64,000 nt of DNA. It comes from Ardenticatenaceae bacterium (GTDB taxonomy: Bacteria; Chloroflexota; Anaerolineae; Promineifilales; Promineifilaceae). The translations under genes were made by a program, and so were the position numbers. Below the pieces are notes generated by a model, which saw only the letters and a program-made list of their open reading frames with translations, made no database searches and was not told where the DNA came from. Within the stretch, counting starts at the first letter, position 1; each line of letters starts with the position of its first letter. Of the stretch, positions 63,653 to 64,000 are shown piece by piece. The stretch is taken from the NCBI GenBank assembly GCA_011525915.1, contig WYBM01000068.1:1-64000 (forward strand), written 5' to 3'.

Positions 63653-64000
63653 ATGACCATGCAAGAACGCACAGCTTATCCTCGTTTCAAACGGAAATTA
63701 ACGGATGAAGAGCTGGCGGAATTCTTCACGTTATCGGATGAAGAATGGCAGTTTGTTACCGCAACCGCCCGTGGAGATGCACCCCGCTTTCAGTTGGCTC
63801 TTTATCTCAAATGCTTTCAGAAGTTGGGGTACCTGCCGCAAATGGCGGTCATTCCACAAACCATCATCAACTATATCGCTAAACAACGCTACCATGATTT
63901 GCAATTACCCGTTACTGAGGTGACGGATGCAACCCGTTCCACTTATCGCCAGGCAATTCATACGTATTTGCAGGTTCGGCCATATGGAGAGGGCGGTGCG
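63653..64000 (+). CDS. tnpA: Tn3-family transposase (TnpA), N-terminal part, cut by window end
   Basis: The frame from ATG 63653 is open to the last base, giving 116 residues and no stop. The start (YPRFKRKLTDEELAEFFTLS, then EEWQFVTATARGDAPRFQL, LKCFQKLGYLP) matches the DUF4158 N-terminal region of Tn3 transposases, which is about 1000 residues long in full. A possible ribosome site (GAGG) lies about 10 bases upstream. It would move the element by replicative transposition, with TnpR resolving the cointegrate. Whether it is intact cannot be seen. Confidence 0.92.
   Translation, partial: MTMQERTAYPRFKRKLTDEELAEFFTLSDEEWQFVTATARGDAPRFQLALYLKCFQKLGYLPQMAVIPQTIINYIAKQRYHDLQLPVTEVTDATRSTYRQAIHTYLQVRPYGEGGA

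Larger units (their letters stand above)
62805..64000. mobile_element. Left part of a Tn3-family transposon
   Basis: Divergent resolvase (-) and transposase (+) genes with a 150-base gap, the usual Tn3 layout with the res site between them. No ACGGCCGT occurs in 62858-64000. The left boundary is uncertain and the right end lies beyond the window. Confidence 0.75.

Noticed and set aside
1-64000. tRNA or rRNA genes
   Set aside because: I saw no cloverleaf or conserved rRNA segment in the intergenic gaps.

Overview
The window looks like a chromosomal segment of a Gram-positive-like or monoderm-type filamentous bacterium of the phylum Chloroflexota (Anaerolineae/Ardenticatenia-like). This rests on protein style rather than on a marker gene: very large secreted proteins built from PKD, DUF11-like, YD and kelch modules, a Ser/Thr kinase with LysM and FHA partners, a TolB-like plus M23 pair, CtaB, and moderately high GC. 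No rRNA or tRNA was seen. The octamer palindrome ACGGCCGT is strewn through almost the whole window, in genes and in hairpins, and acts as a genome signature that exposes foreign DNA by its absence.

Region 1 (3-10299, + strand) is the tail of a non-ribosomal peptide biosynthesis operon: the end of an NRPS (adenylation end, carrier, thioesterase), a type II thioesterase, an ABC-2 type exporter (ATPase and two permeases), a second MacB/LolD-like ABC system (ATPase and FtsX-type permease), a FabH-like ketosynthase III and a crotonase-family enzyme. The genes overlap or are closely spaced as far as FabH, and the crotonase follows after 119 bases. Region 2 (10300-15572, - strand) starts with a decayed glycosyltransferase, then a tiny Lys-rich protein, single-domain response regulators, small orphan genes and a NarL-type response regulator with its PAS-GAF histidine kinase.

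Region 3 (15850-24139) holds a secreted lamin-tail/PPC protein, then a - strand block of regulatory genes: a membrane Ser/Thr kinase with a degenerate second kinase domain and an extracellular LysM, a zinc-ribbon/FHA protein, a Rel-type (p)ppGpp enzyme whose hydrolase motif looks broken and whose leader carries a terminator-like hairpin, and two small membrane proteins. Region 4 (24340-33785) is housekeeping and hypothetical genes: a Rossmann protein, an unknown protein, pyruvate kinase, an AAA ATPase, a lipid kinase, a metallo-beta-lactamase-fold hydrolase and haem O synthase. Intergenic heptad (CAGTNNN) repeats occur here.

Region 5 (33977-62618) is a surface/secretion region. It has a TolB-like propeller protein overlapping an M23 lipoprotein, then two giant genes in tandem: a 2132-residue modular adhesin-like protein and a 5658-residue YD-repeat/RHS protein. 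The latter ends in an RHS core, a HINT autoprotease-like domain and a PD-(D/E)XK-like toxin tip. The tip and the two genes after it (a candidate immunity gene and an unknown gene) are AT-richer and lack ACGGCCGT, which fits an exchangeable polymorphic-toxin cassette. Region 6 (about 62805-64000) is the left part of a Tn3-family transposon (divergent resolvase and transposase), cut by the window end.
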